Shown: positions 45,201-52,614 of the stretch, one piece after another
How the letters are laid out: every line of letters starts with the position of its first letter
Numbering within the stretch: position 1 is the stretch's first letter
NCBI GenBank assembly: GCA_963676725.1
Contig: OY781463.1
Span: 1,798,001-1,862,000 of the forward strand
Length of the DNA stretch: 64,000 bases
DNA from: G963662905 sp963676725
GTDB lineage: Bacteria; Bacteroidota; Bacteroidia; Bacteroidales; WRLA01
Reading direction: 5' to 3'
Made by a program: the position numbers and the translations under genes
Notes under the pieces: model-generated
Database searches by the model: none
What the model was told of the DNA's origin: nothing
Seen by the model: only the letters and a program-made list of their open reading frames with translations

Positions 45201-47198
45201 CAAAGCTCCCTTGATTCATCCTTAAGCGTTTTTCAATCAGCAGGCGATCTCAAGCCCTCAGAAAACTATCCACAAGAAAAAATCAAGGAGATCCGAGAAC
45301 TACTCAACCAGCAACAAGCATTAAAAGCAAAATATCAGGAATATATACGAACAGCAGATGAAGCCTTTGCAGCGGAAGACTATGAAAATGCCCGTTCATC
45401 CTTCACAGCCGCATTACAAATATTTGAAAAAGAACCATATCCTGCAGAGCAGATTAAAATTATTGATGCCCTTTTAGAAACACAAAAAGCCTATTTCAGA
45501 GCACTGCAGCAGGCAGATGAAGCCTTCGGACAAGAAAAATGGGAAACATCCATCGGACAATACGAGCAAGCATTGGAGATAAAAGCGAATCAAGCCTATC
45601 CCCTCACCCAAATTGATAAAGCCCGCGAGGAGTTGGCAAAAATATCACAGCAGCAAAAAGCCTTTGCCCAACAGATTCAAAAAGCAGACAGCCTGTTTGC
45701 ACAATCTCAATGGAGCGACTCAAAATCAGCATATCAATCCGCCCTATCCCTCAAGGCAGATGCAGAATATCCGAAAAACAAAATAATTGAAATAGGTCAA
45801 ATTCAGGAAGAAATACGCAAGCAGGAAGAAGCATATCGATCCAATATTACAGAAGCTGACCGATTATTTTATGAAGAACAATGGGCATTCTCAGCAGATC
45901 GTTATGAAGCAGCCCATCGTATAAAGCCCGAAGAAAGTTATCCTACAAGCCAAATCAATAAAATTCGCCTTAAGTTGGAAGAACTGGAAGCCCAGAAAAA
46001 AGAAGAATTTGATCGACTCATGCAGGCCGTTGCAAGATTAGAAGCATCAGAACAATTTGAAGACGCATTAATAAATTGTAATTCAGCACTTAATATCTAC
46101 CCCGAAAATAGTGAAGCACTCAATAAAAAACAATTTTTAGAAAAGCGCATACAAGAAATTAAGGCCAGTGAAGCACTTTTTAATCAATATGTTGCAGAAG
46201 GCGATGAATATTTTGATGCAGAAAATTGGGAAAATGCAATTACTTCATTTCAAAAAGCTCTAGCAATAAAACCGGAGCACATCCTCACGCAGCAAAAATT
46301 AGATTTAAGCAAGCAAAAGCTGGAAGAAGAACTCGAAAGGCAGAGAGAAGCTCAATATACATTATTAATAAATGAAGCCGATCAGCACATAAAACAACAG
46401 AATTACAATCAGTCTCTGGAAAAATACAAGGCAGCATTGCAGCTCAAGCCTGAAGAAGCCTATCCCAAAAATAAAATTAGTTGGTTAGAGAATCTATTAA
46501 GAGAGATGGCAGAAAAAGAAAAAGCATATAGTGAAGCAATAAAACGTGCCGACGAACAATTTGATGCAGAAGAATACAGGGACGCCCGCATCGAATACTA
46601 TAATGCAAGCATAATCAAGCCGGACGAGCATTATCCCCGGGAGCGGATGAATGAAATTTATCAGATTTTGGCATTTGATCCAGCAAAAATTCGGCAAATG
46701 TTCGATGACTATATCCGCTCAGGCGACACCTCCCTAAAAAAAGGACGATATGCTGAAGCCAATTTCAATTATCAAAATGCTGCATTTTTATTACCAGAAG
46801 AAGAATACCCCTATACTCAAATCAGCCAGATAAATAAAATGCTGGTGCAAGGAAAAATAAAAGCACTCGGACAGGAAAACATCACCATCCCAAAAAACAG
46901 CTCTATTGAATTTAGGCTTGACGATTATAAAGATTTTGATGACAAATCCCTATTTCTAGTAATTAAAGCCTCTAATAATGAGCGTAAAAGCTATGATTTA
47001 ATTATCAATTACGGACGTAGTGGGATCGTCTTCGGTGGAACCGTGGTGACACTTCAAAACAACAGCAGGATTAATAGTTATGTAATCAATTTAGGAAAAC
47101 AAGATTACTGGACAGAATCCGGGATTAATTGGGTTCGAATATACTCAGAAGACAATGCGACTAGTATTCAGTACCTAATACTATCAGAAGAACAATAA
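39231..47198 (+). CDS. Giant exported TPR-repeat protein (2655 aa) with beta-rich C-terminal domain
   Basis: The start is a TTG at 39231; no ATG fits, and an in-frame TAA lies 15 bp upstream. A Sec signal peptide (residues about 18-36) is followed by some 45 TPR-like units. Each runs roughly ADKLFxxxxWxxAxxxYxxALxIKPxExYPxxQI. Residues about 384-1808 are 25 near-identical 57-residue units; the flanking units are strongly diverged. The last 110 residues form a beta-rich domain (SSIEFRLDDYKDFDDKSLFLVIKAS...) without the T9SS motif. No membrane segment follows the signal peptide, so it is probably periplasmic or secreted, as a large scaffold or elastic solenoid. It is flanked by an XRE regulator and dnaA. 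Direct repeats GCGTATATT (39193 and 39204) sit just upstream. Confidence 0.9.
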   Translation: MFRRLRLFFSASAYSTSKGIFALLLCLVSALPPALSQNNNPAFTKALAFADSVFSLGELDNALAAYRYANRLNPQHELSKKRIADIQLQLENNEGEQKAFIDLIAQAKKALYDDDFMLAKEKLTDALKLQPKDAFALQKLEEINQNIKDQAEKESEFEKMMQDGDASLAQEDFDGARTHFREAEALFPERKDPIARIALVDAAEQKKKDAFENLLSQADALYREDRIAEALPLYEEALTVFPDDARPQQKIHQIKMILAYEIEDQKKYDVLIAEADEFFGKKDLNAALNKYQMASDLKKKEEYPKNQIITINAALEAAAKIDDDYSDALAKAAGFESSEDWQSALDTYLLASDLKPKETLPHEKIKELSSILEEIAQLNKNYAETIAQADKLFEEENWTEAKSSYQNALTIKPEESYPQTQIAAIDLKIKELADADAAYAETIAQADKLFEEENWTEAKTSYQNALTIKPEESYPQTQIAAIDLKIKELADVDAAYTETIAQADKLFKEENWTEAKSSYQNALTIKPEESYPQAQIAAIDLKIKELADVDAAYAETIAQADKLFKEENWTEAKSSYQNALTIKPEESYPQAQIAAIDLKIKELADVDAAYAETIAQADKLFEEGNWIEAKSSYQNALTIKPEESYPQAQIAAIDLKIKELADVDAAYTETIAQADKLFEEENWTEAKTSYQNALTIKPEESYPQAQIAAIDLKIKELADANAAYTETIAQADKLFEEENWTEAKSSYQNALTIKPEESYPQTQIAAIDLKIKELADADAAYTETIAQADKLFEEENWTEAKSSYQNALTIKAEESYPQTQIAAIDLKIKELADANAAYAETIAQADKLFEEENWTEAKTSYQNALTIKAEESYPQTQIAAIDLKIKELADADAAYAETIAQADKLFEEGNWTEAKSSYQNALTIKPEESYPQAQIAAIDLKIKELADVDAAYAETIAQADKLFEEENWTEAKTSYQNALTIKPEESYPQTQIAAIDLKIKELADANAAYAETIAQADKLFEEENWTEAKTSYQNALTIKAEESYPQTQIAAIDLKIKELADVDAAYAETIAQADKLFEEENWTEAKSSYQNALTIKPEESYPQTQIAAIDLKIKELADADAAYTETIAQADKLFKEENWTEAKTSYQNALTIKAEESYPQAQIAAIDLKIKELADADAAYTETIAQADKLFEEENWTEAKSSYQNALTIKAEESYPQAQIAAIDLKIKELEDADAAYTETIAQADKLFEEENWTEAKSSYQNALTIKPEESYPQAQIAAIDLKIKELADADAAYAETIAQADKLFKEENWTEAKSSYQNALTIKPEESYPQTQIAAIDLKIKELADVDAAYTETIAQADKLFEEENWTEAKSSYQNALTIKPEESYPQTQIAAIDLKIKELADADAAYTETIAQADKLFEEENWTEAKTSYQNALTIKPEESYPQTQIAAIDLKIKELADADAAYTETIAQADKLFEEENWTEAKTSYQNALTIKPEESYPQTQIAAINLKIKELADADAAYAETIAQADKLFEEENWTEAKSSYQNALTIKPEESYPQAQIAAIDLKIKELADVDAAYAETIAQADKLFEEENWTEAKTFYQNALTIKPEESYPQTQIAAIELKIKELANGDAAYAESIAQADKLFKEENWTEAKTSYQNALTIKAEESYPQTQITAIDLKIKELANADAAYAETIAQADKLFEEENWTEAKSSYQNALTIKPEESYPQTQIAAIDLKIKELADVDAAYTETIAQADKLFEEENWTEAKSSYQNALTIKAEESYPQTQIAAIDLKIKELADVDAAYAETIAQADQYFYASQYDLAQEQYQEALKLKEANYPREQLNTINNIRQAEIQAKEDQYEQALADAEKLFLNKKYTSAIEYYKKALTIKPENAFAQNRISEIEQIMLEQNQKEQKYLDWIAEADQNFHDKQWSDALIHYDSALTIKPKEEYPTEQIAKLNDIIKELNNKEQEYQELISLGDRLFQQSSLDSSLSVFQSAGDLKPSENYPQEKIKEIRELLNQQQALKAKYQEYIRTADEAFAAEDYENARSSFTAALQIFEKEPYPAEQIKIIDALLETQKAYFRALQQADEAFGQEKWETSIGQYEQALEIKANQAYPLTQIDKAREELAKISQQQKAFAQQIQKADSLFAQSQWSDSKSAYQSALSLKADAEYPKNKIIEIGQIQEEIRKQEEAYRSNITEADRLFYEEQWAFSADRYEAAHRIKPEESYPTSQINKIRLKLEELEAQKKEEFDRLMQAVARLEASEQFEDALINCNSALNIYPENSEALNKKQFLEKRIQEIKASEALFNQYVAEGDEYFDAENWENAITSFQKALAIKPEHILTQQKLDLSKQKLEEELERQREAQYTLLINEADQHIKQQNYNQSLEKYKAALQLKPEEAYPKNKISWLENLLREMAEKEKAYSEAIKRADEQFDAEEYRDARIEYYNASIIKPDEHYPRERMNEIYQILAFDPAKIRQMFDDYIRSGDTSLKKGRYAEANFNYQNAAFLLPEEEYPYTQISQINKMLVQGKIKALGQENITIPKNSSIEFRLDDYKDFDDKSLFLVIKASNNERKSYDLIINYGRSGIVFGGTVVTLQNNSRINSYVINLGKQDYWTESGINWVRIYSEDNATSIQYLILSEEQ
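40380..44654 (+). repeat. Tandem array of 25 near-identical 171-bp repeats
   Basis: Successive copies are exactly 171 bp (57 codons) apart, and 25 copies fill 4275 bp with no indel. Copies differ at a handful of codons only (A/T after AY, E or K in FxEEN, KSS/KTS, KPEE/KAEE, QTQ/QAQ, DAD/DVD/NAD). These alleles are shuffled among copies. Synonymous variants also recur at multiples of 171: the segment around GTTATCCGCA occurs at 42016 and 43897, 11 units apart, and GTTATCCACA occurs at 9-unit spacing. This indicates recent expansion with unequal exchange or gene conversion. Confidence 0.95.
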
Positions 47199-47636
47199 AT
47201 AATCCCATTTTTTAGAAGAAAATATATTTACATATGTAGTGATGTCAAAAAGAAATTGAAAGCACTTTTAACAAAAAACGCCATAAGAACAAAGCAATTA
47301 GGAGTAAGCTGTTCCTCAAAAAAGTTTTCAACAAAAAATTCACATTTTTTGAAAATATTTTTAAAAACATAAACCCTTATGAATGACCAAATAACAACAA
47401 TTTAGCCACTATAAATACTTGAATATCAATTAATAATACTAATGCATTCATTTAGAGGCAAAAACACCTTTTTTAAAAAATCAATAGCCAACCCCCTTTT
47501 TTTTTCACCAGTTTATTAAGATATTTGTTGAAAAATTAGATCACAGTAACACTCTTAACAAGAGTTTAGCAATAGAGCGGGATCGAGAACAAGTTTAAAT
47601 TTTTGTTAACTGTTAAGCAAATATTCTAACAATACG
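47199..47636. other. AT-rich region upstream of dnaA
   Basis: These 438 bp are gene-free and very AT-rich, with A-tracts, and hold the dnaA promoter. Two TTTTCAACA nonamers in opposite orientation (near 47320 and 47525) are weak DnaA-box relatives, but no TTATCCACA occurs. It could be part of an origin region, but the sequence does not establish it. Confidence 0.35.
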
Positions 47637-49067
47637 ATGCAGACGAGTCACGAAGAAGTTTGGAACAATTGCCTCGAAGTAATTAAGGATAATATTCCGG
47701 GGCAAGGATTCAAAACCTGGTTTTCACCCATAAAACCGGTTCGATTGGTAAAGAACGTATTAACAATTCAAGTGCCAAGTCAATTTTTTTATGAATGGTT
47801 AGAGGATCAATATATTGATATCCTCAAAAAAACCATCCGCAAAGAACTTGGCCCAGAAGGGAGGCTTGAATACAGTATTATTATGGACAGCAGCAATAAC
47901 CCTCCATATGCTGTGAACATACCACCAGGAAACCGTCGCGCCGTTGATAATCCATCAGTGAATATGCCCGTTAATATTAATTCCGCCGGACATAAGGATA
48001 TTCCAAATCCTTTTATTATTCCCGGCCTGAAAAAACTTAAAGTTCAATCGCAACTCAACGAGAACTATTCCTTCGATACTTTTATTGAAGGAGATTGCAA
48101 CCGTTTGGCACGTTCTGCCGGTTTTGCAATTGCTGAAAACCCTGGCAAAACTGCTTTCAACCCTTTGCTCGTTTATAGCCAGACAGGTTTAGGCAAAACG
48201 CACTTAACCCATGCGATTGGTTTACAGGTGAAAAATAATTTCCCCGAAAAAACTGTATTATACGTTCAAACTGAGCAGTTTATGCATCAGTTTGTAGACG
48301 CCTCGCGCAATAACAATCAAAATGACTTCGTGAATTTCTATCAAATGATTGATCTGCTCATTCTTGATGATATTCAATTTTTATCCGGCAGGGTTAAAAC
48401 CCAGGACGTCTTTTTCCATATTTTCAACCACCTGATTCAGCGGAATAAACAAATAATCATTACTTCCGATAAACCTCCCGTAGAACTTAAAGGCATGGAA
48501 GAACGCCTTCTATCCCGTTTTAAGTGGGGCTTGGCTGCAGATTTACAAGTGCCGGATCTAGAGACCAGAAAAACCATCCTGAAAAATAAGGTCTACAAAG
48601 ACGGCTTAGAAATCCCTGAAGAAGTTCTGGATTATCTTGCATATAGTATAACGAATAATATCCGTGAACTCGAAGGTGCACTTATCTCTATAGTTGCCCA
48701 ATCATCGCTCAATAAAAAAGCCATTACGCTCGATCTTGCAAAAAAACTTATCGATAAATTTGTGATCAGCACAAGCCGCGAGATCAGTATTGACTATATC
48801 CAGAAAGTAATTTGCGATTATTTTGGGATTCCAATTGATGTATTGAACAGCAAAACGAGAAAGCGTGAGATCGTACAAGCCAGGCAATTGGCCATGTTTT
48901 TCTCGAAAGAACATACAAAAGCATCTCTAGCGACTATTGGTCTGCATTGCGGAAATAAAGACCATGCAACCGTTTTGCACGCCATCCGTACCGTAAACAA
49001 CTTGAAAGAGACTGATAAACAGTTTAAATCCTATTTCAAAGAATTAGAGAAAAAAATTAAAATCTAA
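47637..49067 (+). CDS. dnaA: Chromosomal replication initiator DnaA
   Basis: The 476-residue DnaA has all four domains. The N-terminal DnaB/DiaA-interaction domain is at about 1-85 and a variable linker at about 85-135. The AAA+ domain has Walker A (QTGLGKTH, residues about 182-189) and Walker B (LLILDDIQ, about 240-247). The C-terminal box-binding domain has GNKDHATVLHAIRTV, a variant of the signature GxRDHTTVxxA. It melts oriC in its ATP form. The neighbours are not the classical dnaN-recF set, which is usual in Bacteroidota. The start is supported by the WNNCLEVIKDNI alignment to the family N-terminus. Confidence 0.97.
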   Translation: MQTSHEEVWNNCLEVIKDNIPGQGFKTWFSPIKPVRLVKNVLTIQVPSQFFYEWLEDQYIDILKKTIRKELGPEGRLEYSIIMDSSNNPPYAVNIPPGNRRAVDNPSVNMPVNINSAGHKDIPNPFIIPGLKKLKVQSQLNENYSFDTFIEGDCNRLARSAGFAIAENPGKTAFNPLLVYSQTGLGKTHLTHAIGLQVKNNFPEKTVLYVQTEQFMHQFVDASRNNNQNDFVNFYQMIDLLILDDIQFLSGRVKTQDVFFHIFNHLIQRNKQIIITSDKPPVELKGMEERLLSRFKWGLAADLQVPDLETRKTILKNKVYKDGLEIPEEVLDYLAYSITNNIRELEGALISIVAQSSLNKKAITLDLAKKLIDKFVISTSREISIDYIQKVICDYFGIPIDVLNSKTRKREIVQARQLAMFFSKEHTKASLATIGLHCGNKDHATVLHAIRTVNNLKETDKQFKSYFKELEKKIKI

Positions 49068-49070
49068 TCA

Positions 49071-49078
49071 TATATTTG
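49071..49078 (+). promoter_or_regulatory. Bacteroidota -7 box (TATATTTG) after dnaA
   Basis: TATATTTG lies directly after the dnaA stop codon and upstream of a terminator-like hairpin. Transcripts from here would carry that hairpin in their leader before the phosphatase gene at 49147. Confidence 0.5.
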
Positions 49079-49088
49079 CATCAGGCAG

Positions 49089-49119
49089 AAAAGCTAAGGT
49101 ATTTGCCTTGGCTTTTTTT
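49089..49119 (+). terminator. Hairpin with T-run between dnaA and the phosphatase gene
   Basis: An 11-bp stem (AAAAGCTAAGG with CCTTGGCTTTT, one G-U) and a 6-nt loop are followed by T's. Outer arms AGGCAG (49083-49088) and CTGCCT (49124-49129) can extend it. It probably terminates dnaA, but its position after a -7 box also allows an attenuator role. Confidence 0.75.
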
Positions 49120-49146
49120 GATGCTGCCTATTAAAAAAGCCCGCAT

Positions 49147-49611
49147 ATGAAAAAGATTCTTATGGTTTGTCTTGGAAATATTTGCAGATCGCCTATGGCA
49201 GAAGGGATTATGCAATCCAAAATAGACAAATACAAGATTGATGCCTTTGTTGATTCCTGTGGCACAGCAGCTTACCATGTTGGAGAAATGCCCGATCGTC
49301 GCGCAGTGTCCACCCTTAAAGCATATGATATCGACATAAGCCATTTGAGGGGCAGACAGTTTGTTGTTGATGATTTTGATAATTTCGATCATATTTATGT
49401 TATGGACGAACAAAATTATTCCAATGTAATGCGCAAAAGCCGACATCAAAAAGACCGCGATAAAGTTTCGATGATTATGAATGAGCTCTATAAAAACGGC
49501 AATATAGATGTTTCAGACCCTTATTATGGAGGCATTAACGGATTTGAAAGCACTTATGAAATGTTGGACCAAGCAACGGAAATAATAGCACAAAAATTGA
49601 GCAAAGAATGA
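49147..49611 (+). CDS. Low-molecular-weight protein tyrosine phosphatase
   Basis: This 154-residue LMW-PTP has the CX5R loop CLGNICRS (nucleophile Cys8, Arg14) at the N-terminus and the general acid Asp124 in the SDPYYGG motif. It dephosphorylates tyrosine on bacterial proteins, often tyrosine kinases of capsule export, or acts as an arsenate-reductase-like enzyme; the DPYYGG motif supports phosphatase. It is the first gene of a three-gene operon and ends in an ATGA overlap. Confidence 0.93.
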   Translation: MKKILMVCLGNICRSPMAEGIMQSKIDKYKIDAFVDSCGTAAYHVGEMPDRRAVSTLKAYDIDISHLRGRQFVVDDFDNFDHIYVMDEQNYSNVMRKSRHQKDRDKVSMIMNELYKNGNIDVSDPYYGGINGFESTYEMLDQATEIIAQKLSKE

Positions 49612-50555
49612 ATTCAGCCATAAGCCGGGAGCAAATAGAAGCTGCAGCCAAAAGGATTCGACCCTATATTCACCGAACTCCCCTACTTAGTTCCGAAAAT
49701 ATCAATACCCTTCTAAACAGGAAGATACAATTCAAATGCGAAAATCTTCAAAAAGCAGGTGCTTTTAAATCACGTGGCGCATGTAATGCTGTATTCAAAC
49801 TCGCTCAAACAGAAATGACAAAAGGAGTTGCCACACATTCGAGTGGAAACCATGCAGCTGCATTGGCACGGGCTGCAGCATTACGCAATATGAAGGCTTA
49901 TATTGTGATGCCGAATAATGCTCCAAAGGTGAAAATTGCAGCAGTTAAAAATTATGGTGGCATCATCACTTTTTGCGAGCCAACTCTACAAGCCCGAGAA
50001 GAAACACTAAAAAAAGTCATCGAAAAAACCGGTGCAGTCGAAATCCATCCATACAATAATACCAATATTATTGCCGGTCAGGCCACAGCATGCAAAGAAC
50101 TCATCAAAGATGCAGCACAGAAACCTGATTTAATATTAGCACCTGTTGGTGGTGGTGGCCTATTAAGCGGCACAGCACTCTCTGCACATTATTATGGAGG
50201 GATTCCCGTGATTGCCTGTGAGCCTGAAAATGCAAATGATGCTTATCAGAGTTTTGTGAAAAAATCTTTCATCCCATCCACAAACCCAAATACAATCGCC
50301 GATGGCTTACTCACATCACTAGGCTCTATTACTTTTCCTATTATCCTCAATTATGTTGAAGACATCGTTTGTGTTGAGGAGGAAAGTATTATAAAGGCCT
50401 TGCGACTGGTTTGGGAACGCATGAAAATAATCATTGAGCCTAGTTCTGCCGTTCCACTTGCTGCAATTATGGAAGGGAAAATCCCTGAAAAATATCATCA
50501 TATCGCCATTATTATTAGTGGTGGAAATATAGATTTTGATCGTTTGCCATGGTAA
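49608..50555 (+). CDS. PLP-dependent serine/threonine dehydratase or serine racemase
   Basis: This 315-residue fold-type II PLP enzyme has the Schiff-base Lys54 in KAGAFKSRGA, SSGNHAAALA for cofactor binding and the phosphate loop GGGGLLSG. The length without a regulatory ACT domain fits catabolic threonine/serine dehydratase or serine racemase. The sequence does not settle which. It overlaps the phosphatase gene by ATGA and the methylase gene by 7 bp, so all three are translationally coupled. Confidence 0.9.
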   Translation: MNSAISREQIEAAAKRIRPYIHRTPLLSSENINTLLNRKIQFKCENLQKAGAFKSRGACNAVFKLAQTEMTKGVATHSSGNHAAALARAAALRNMKAYIVMPNNAPKVKIAAVKNYGGIITFCEPTLQAREETLKKVIEKTGAVEIHPYNNTNIIAGQATACKELIKDAAQKPDLILAPVGGGGLLSGTALSAHYYGGIPVIACEPENANDAYQSFVKKSFIPSTNPNTIADGLLTSLGSITFPIILNYVEDIVCVEEESIIKALRLVWERMKIIIEPSSAVPLAAIMEGKIPEKYHHIAIIISGGNIDFDRLPW

Positions 50556-51271
50556 TAAAAACAAATAATTACGGAATACTATATTTGATTCCCAGTGATT
50601 TAGGATATGTAAAGCCCGAGGAGCAATTTCCCGCTTATAATAAAAGTATTATTGAGCGCACTAAACTATTTATTGTGGAAAACATCCGCTCTGCACGTCG
50701 GTTTATAAAAAGTATTGATCGCAGCATTAACATTGATGATCTAAATTTTTATGAACTGAACAAACGCACCAGCGAGCAAGAGGCTCTTCAATATATTTTA
50801 CCATTGCTCGAAGGAAAGGATATTGGCTTAATCTCAGAAGCCGGCCCTCCATGTATTGCAGATCCCGGGAATTTTATTGTCCAATTATGCCATGAAAATA
50901 ATATACGGGTAGAACCTCTTATTGGTCCATCCTCAATTTTATTGGCATTAATTTCCTCAGGATTTAACGGCCAAAGCTTTTGTTTTCATGGCTATCTGCC
51001 CATTGATAAAAAAGAACGCCTGAATGAAATCAAAGTATTAGAAAAAAAGGCACGACAAACGCATCAAACTCAAATATTTATGGAGACACCCTATCGAAAT
51101 ATTCAGGTATATGAGCAAATGTTGCAATATTGTGAGCCTCAGACCCGCCTATGTATTGCTGCCAATATTACGCATCCGGATGCTTATATCAAAAGCATGG
51201 ACATACGTGCATGGAAAAAGCAAAAGCCCGACATTCATAAAAAGCCTGCAATTTTCCTGCTGTATGGCTGA
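50549..51271 (+). CDS. RsmI-like tetrapyrrole-methylase-fold SAM methyltransferase
   Basis: This 240-residue protein is related to 16S rRNA 2'-O-methyltransferase RsmI. It has ILYLIPSDLG in place of the usual ATPIGN start, SEAGPPCIADPG (RsmI has SDAGTPxISDPG), GPSSILLAL and the METPYR motif of the family. Bacteroidota commonly carry this divergent version beside a canonical RsmI. The substrate may be rRNA but is not proven. It is the last gene of the phosphatase-dehydratase operon. Confidence 0.88.
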   Translation: MVIKTNNYGILYLIPSDLGYVKPEEQFPAYNKSIIERTKLFIVENIRSARRFIKSIDRSINIDDLNFYELNKRTSEQEALQYILPLLEGKDIGLISEAGPPCIADPGNFIVQLCHENNIRVEPLIGPSSILLALISSGFNGQSFCFHGYLPIDKKERLNEIKVLEKKARQTHQTQIFMETPYRNIQVYEQMLQYCEPQTRLCIAANITHPDAYIKSMDIRAWKKQKPDIHKKPAIFLLYG

Positions 51272-51346
51272 AAAATTTTCACCATACATTTATAGATCAT
51301 TAATAATCAGCAGTTTGCATAAAATTTACGATTTATTCATTTTTTG

Positions 51347-51354
51347 TATATTTG
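51347..51354 (+). promoter_or_regulatory. Bacteroidota -7 box (TATATTTG) for the ceramide operon
   Basis: TATATTTG lies 63 bp before the serine palmitoyltransferase ATG and follows T-rich DNA. Confidence 0.55.
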
Positions 51355-51416
51355 CAGGCTATTGATTTATCAGTACAAAAAAAATTTAATTGCATTGTAA
51401 ATTTCAATCCGTTTAA

Positions 51417-52604
51417 ATGCGCATTTTACAGAAAAAACTAGCCAAGTTCGATCTTCCACAACAAGCTCAAAAACAAGGAGTCTATCCTTATTTTAGGGTA
51501 ATTGAATCCGATCAGGATGCAGAAGTGATCATCGACGGAAAAAAGGTATTGATGTTTGGGTCCAATTCCTATCTAGGGCTCACAAATCACCCGAAAATTA
51601 AGGAAGCTTCAAAAAACGCAATAGACAAATATGGCTCAGGTTGTGCCGGAAGCCGCTTTCTAAACGGGACTCTAGACATCCACATTGAGTTGGAAGAGAA
51701 GTTAGCCCGTTTTGTTGGTATGGAAGAAGCATTGGTATACAGTGCAGGATTTCTTGTGAATGTTGGTGTAATCTCGGCCATTACAGGGCGTCAGGATTAT
51801 ATTATCCTCGACGAGCTCGACCATGCCAGTATTATTGAGGGAAGGCGTCTATCTTTTGCAAGCGCTTATAAGTATAAGCACAATGATATGGATAGCCTCG
51901 AAAAGGCCTTAAAATCCTGCCAGCCCGATAAAATAAAGCTCATTGTTGTTGACGGTGTATTCAGTATGGAAGGTGATATAGTAAAATTGCCTGAAATTGT
52001 ACAGCTTGCGCGCAAGTATGATGCAACAATTATGGTTGATGATGCCCATTCGCTTGGGGTTATCGGGAAAAATGGTTCAGGAACTGCTTCTCATTTCGGT
52101 TTAACCAGCGAAGTGGATCTGATTATGGGAACATTCAGTAAATCACTTGCATCTATTGGAGGTTTTATTGCCAGCGATAAGGAAACGATCAATTTCCTAA
52201 AGCACAATTCCCGTTCATTGATTTTTAGCGCCAGCATCGCTCCTTCTGCGGCTGCAAGCGTTATTGCGGCTTTAGATATCATTCAGGCCGAACCCGAACG
52301 CATTGCCCGTTTATGGGAACATACACATTATGCAATCAAATCGTTTAAAGAAATGGGCTTTGATGTTGGAATTACTGAAACCCCCATTATTCCATTGTAT
52401 GTACGCGAAGATGCTAGGACATTTATGTTCACAAAATTACTGATGAAAGAGGGTATTTTTGTGAATCCTGTTGTCAGTCCTGCCGTGCGTAGTGATTCTT
52501 CCCTGATCCGTTTTAGTCTTATGGCAACTCATACTCGTGAGCAAATAGACAGGGCTTTAGACACCTTATACCGTGTTGGAAAAAAACTACATATTGTAGA
52601 ATAA
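51417..52604 (+). CDS. spt: Serine palmitoyltransferase (alpha-oxoamine synthase)
   Basis: This 395-residue fold-type I PLP enzyme condenses serine with acyl-CoA or acyl-ACP to 3-ketosphinganine, the first step of sphingolipid synthesis. The Schiff-base Lys242 lies in GTFSKSLA, with the stacking His136 in DHAS and DDAHSLG at 208-214. GSRFLNGTLDIH is also present. The N-terminal AKFDLPQ...YPYFR segment matches Bacteroidota SPTs rather than BioF or Kbl. The downstream genes (two acyltransferases and a reductase) support SPT. It is the first gene of the operon. Confidence 0.92.
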   Translation: MRILQKKLAKFDLPQQAQKQGVYPYFRVIESDQDAEVIIDGKKVLMFGSNSYLGLTNHPKIKEASKNAIDKYGSGCAGSRFLNGTLDIHIELEEKLARFVGMEEALVYSAGFLVNVGVISAITGRQDYIILDELDHASIIEGRRLSFASAYKYKHNDMDSLEKALKSCQPDKIKLIVVDGVFSMEGDIVKLPEIVQLARKYDATIMVDDAHSLGVIGKNGSGTASHFGLTSEVDLIMGTFSKSLASIGGFIASDKETINFLKHNSRSLIFSASIAPSAAASVIAALDIIQAEPERIARLWEHTHYAIKSFKEMGFDVGITETPIIPLYVREDARTFMFTKLLMKEGIFVNPVVSPAVRSDSSLIRFSLMATHTREQIDRALDTLYRVGKKLHIVE

Positions 52605-52614
52605 AGAAAAAAAA

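Noticed and set aside
46850..47198. T9SS sorting domain at the C-terminus of the giant TPR protein
   Set aside because: The C-terminal 110 residues lack the PNP start and the GxY/K-rich end typical of type A or B domains.
47199..47636. oriC immediately upstream of dnaA
   Set aside because: The region is AT-rich and has two TTTTCAACA nonamers, but no consensus DnaA box cluster. The evidence is too weak to call an origin; GC skew over the genome would be needed.
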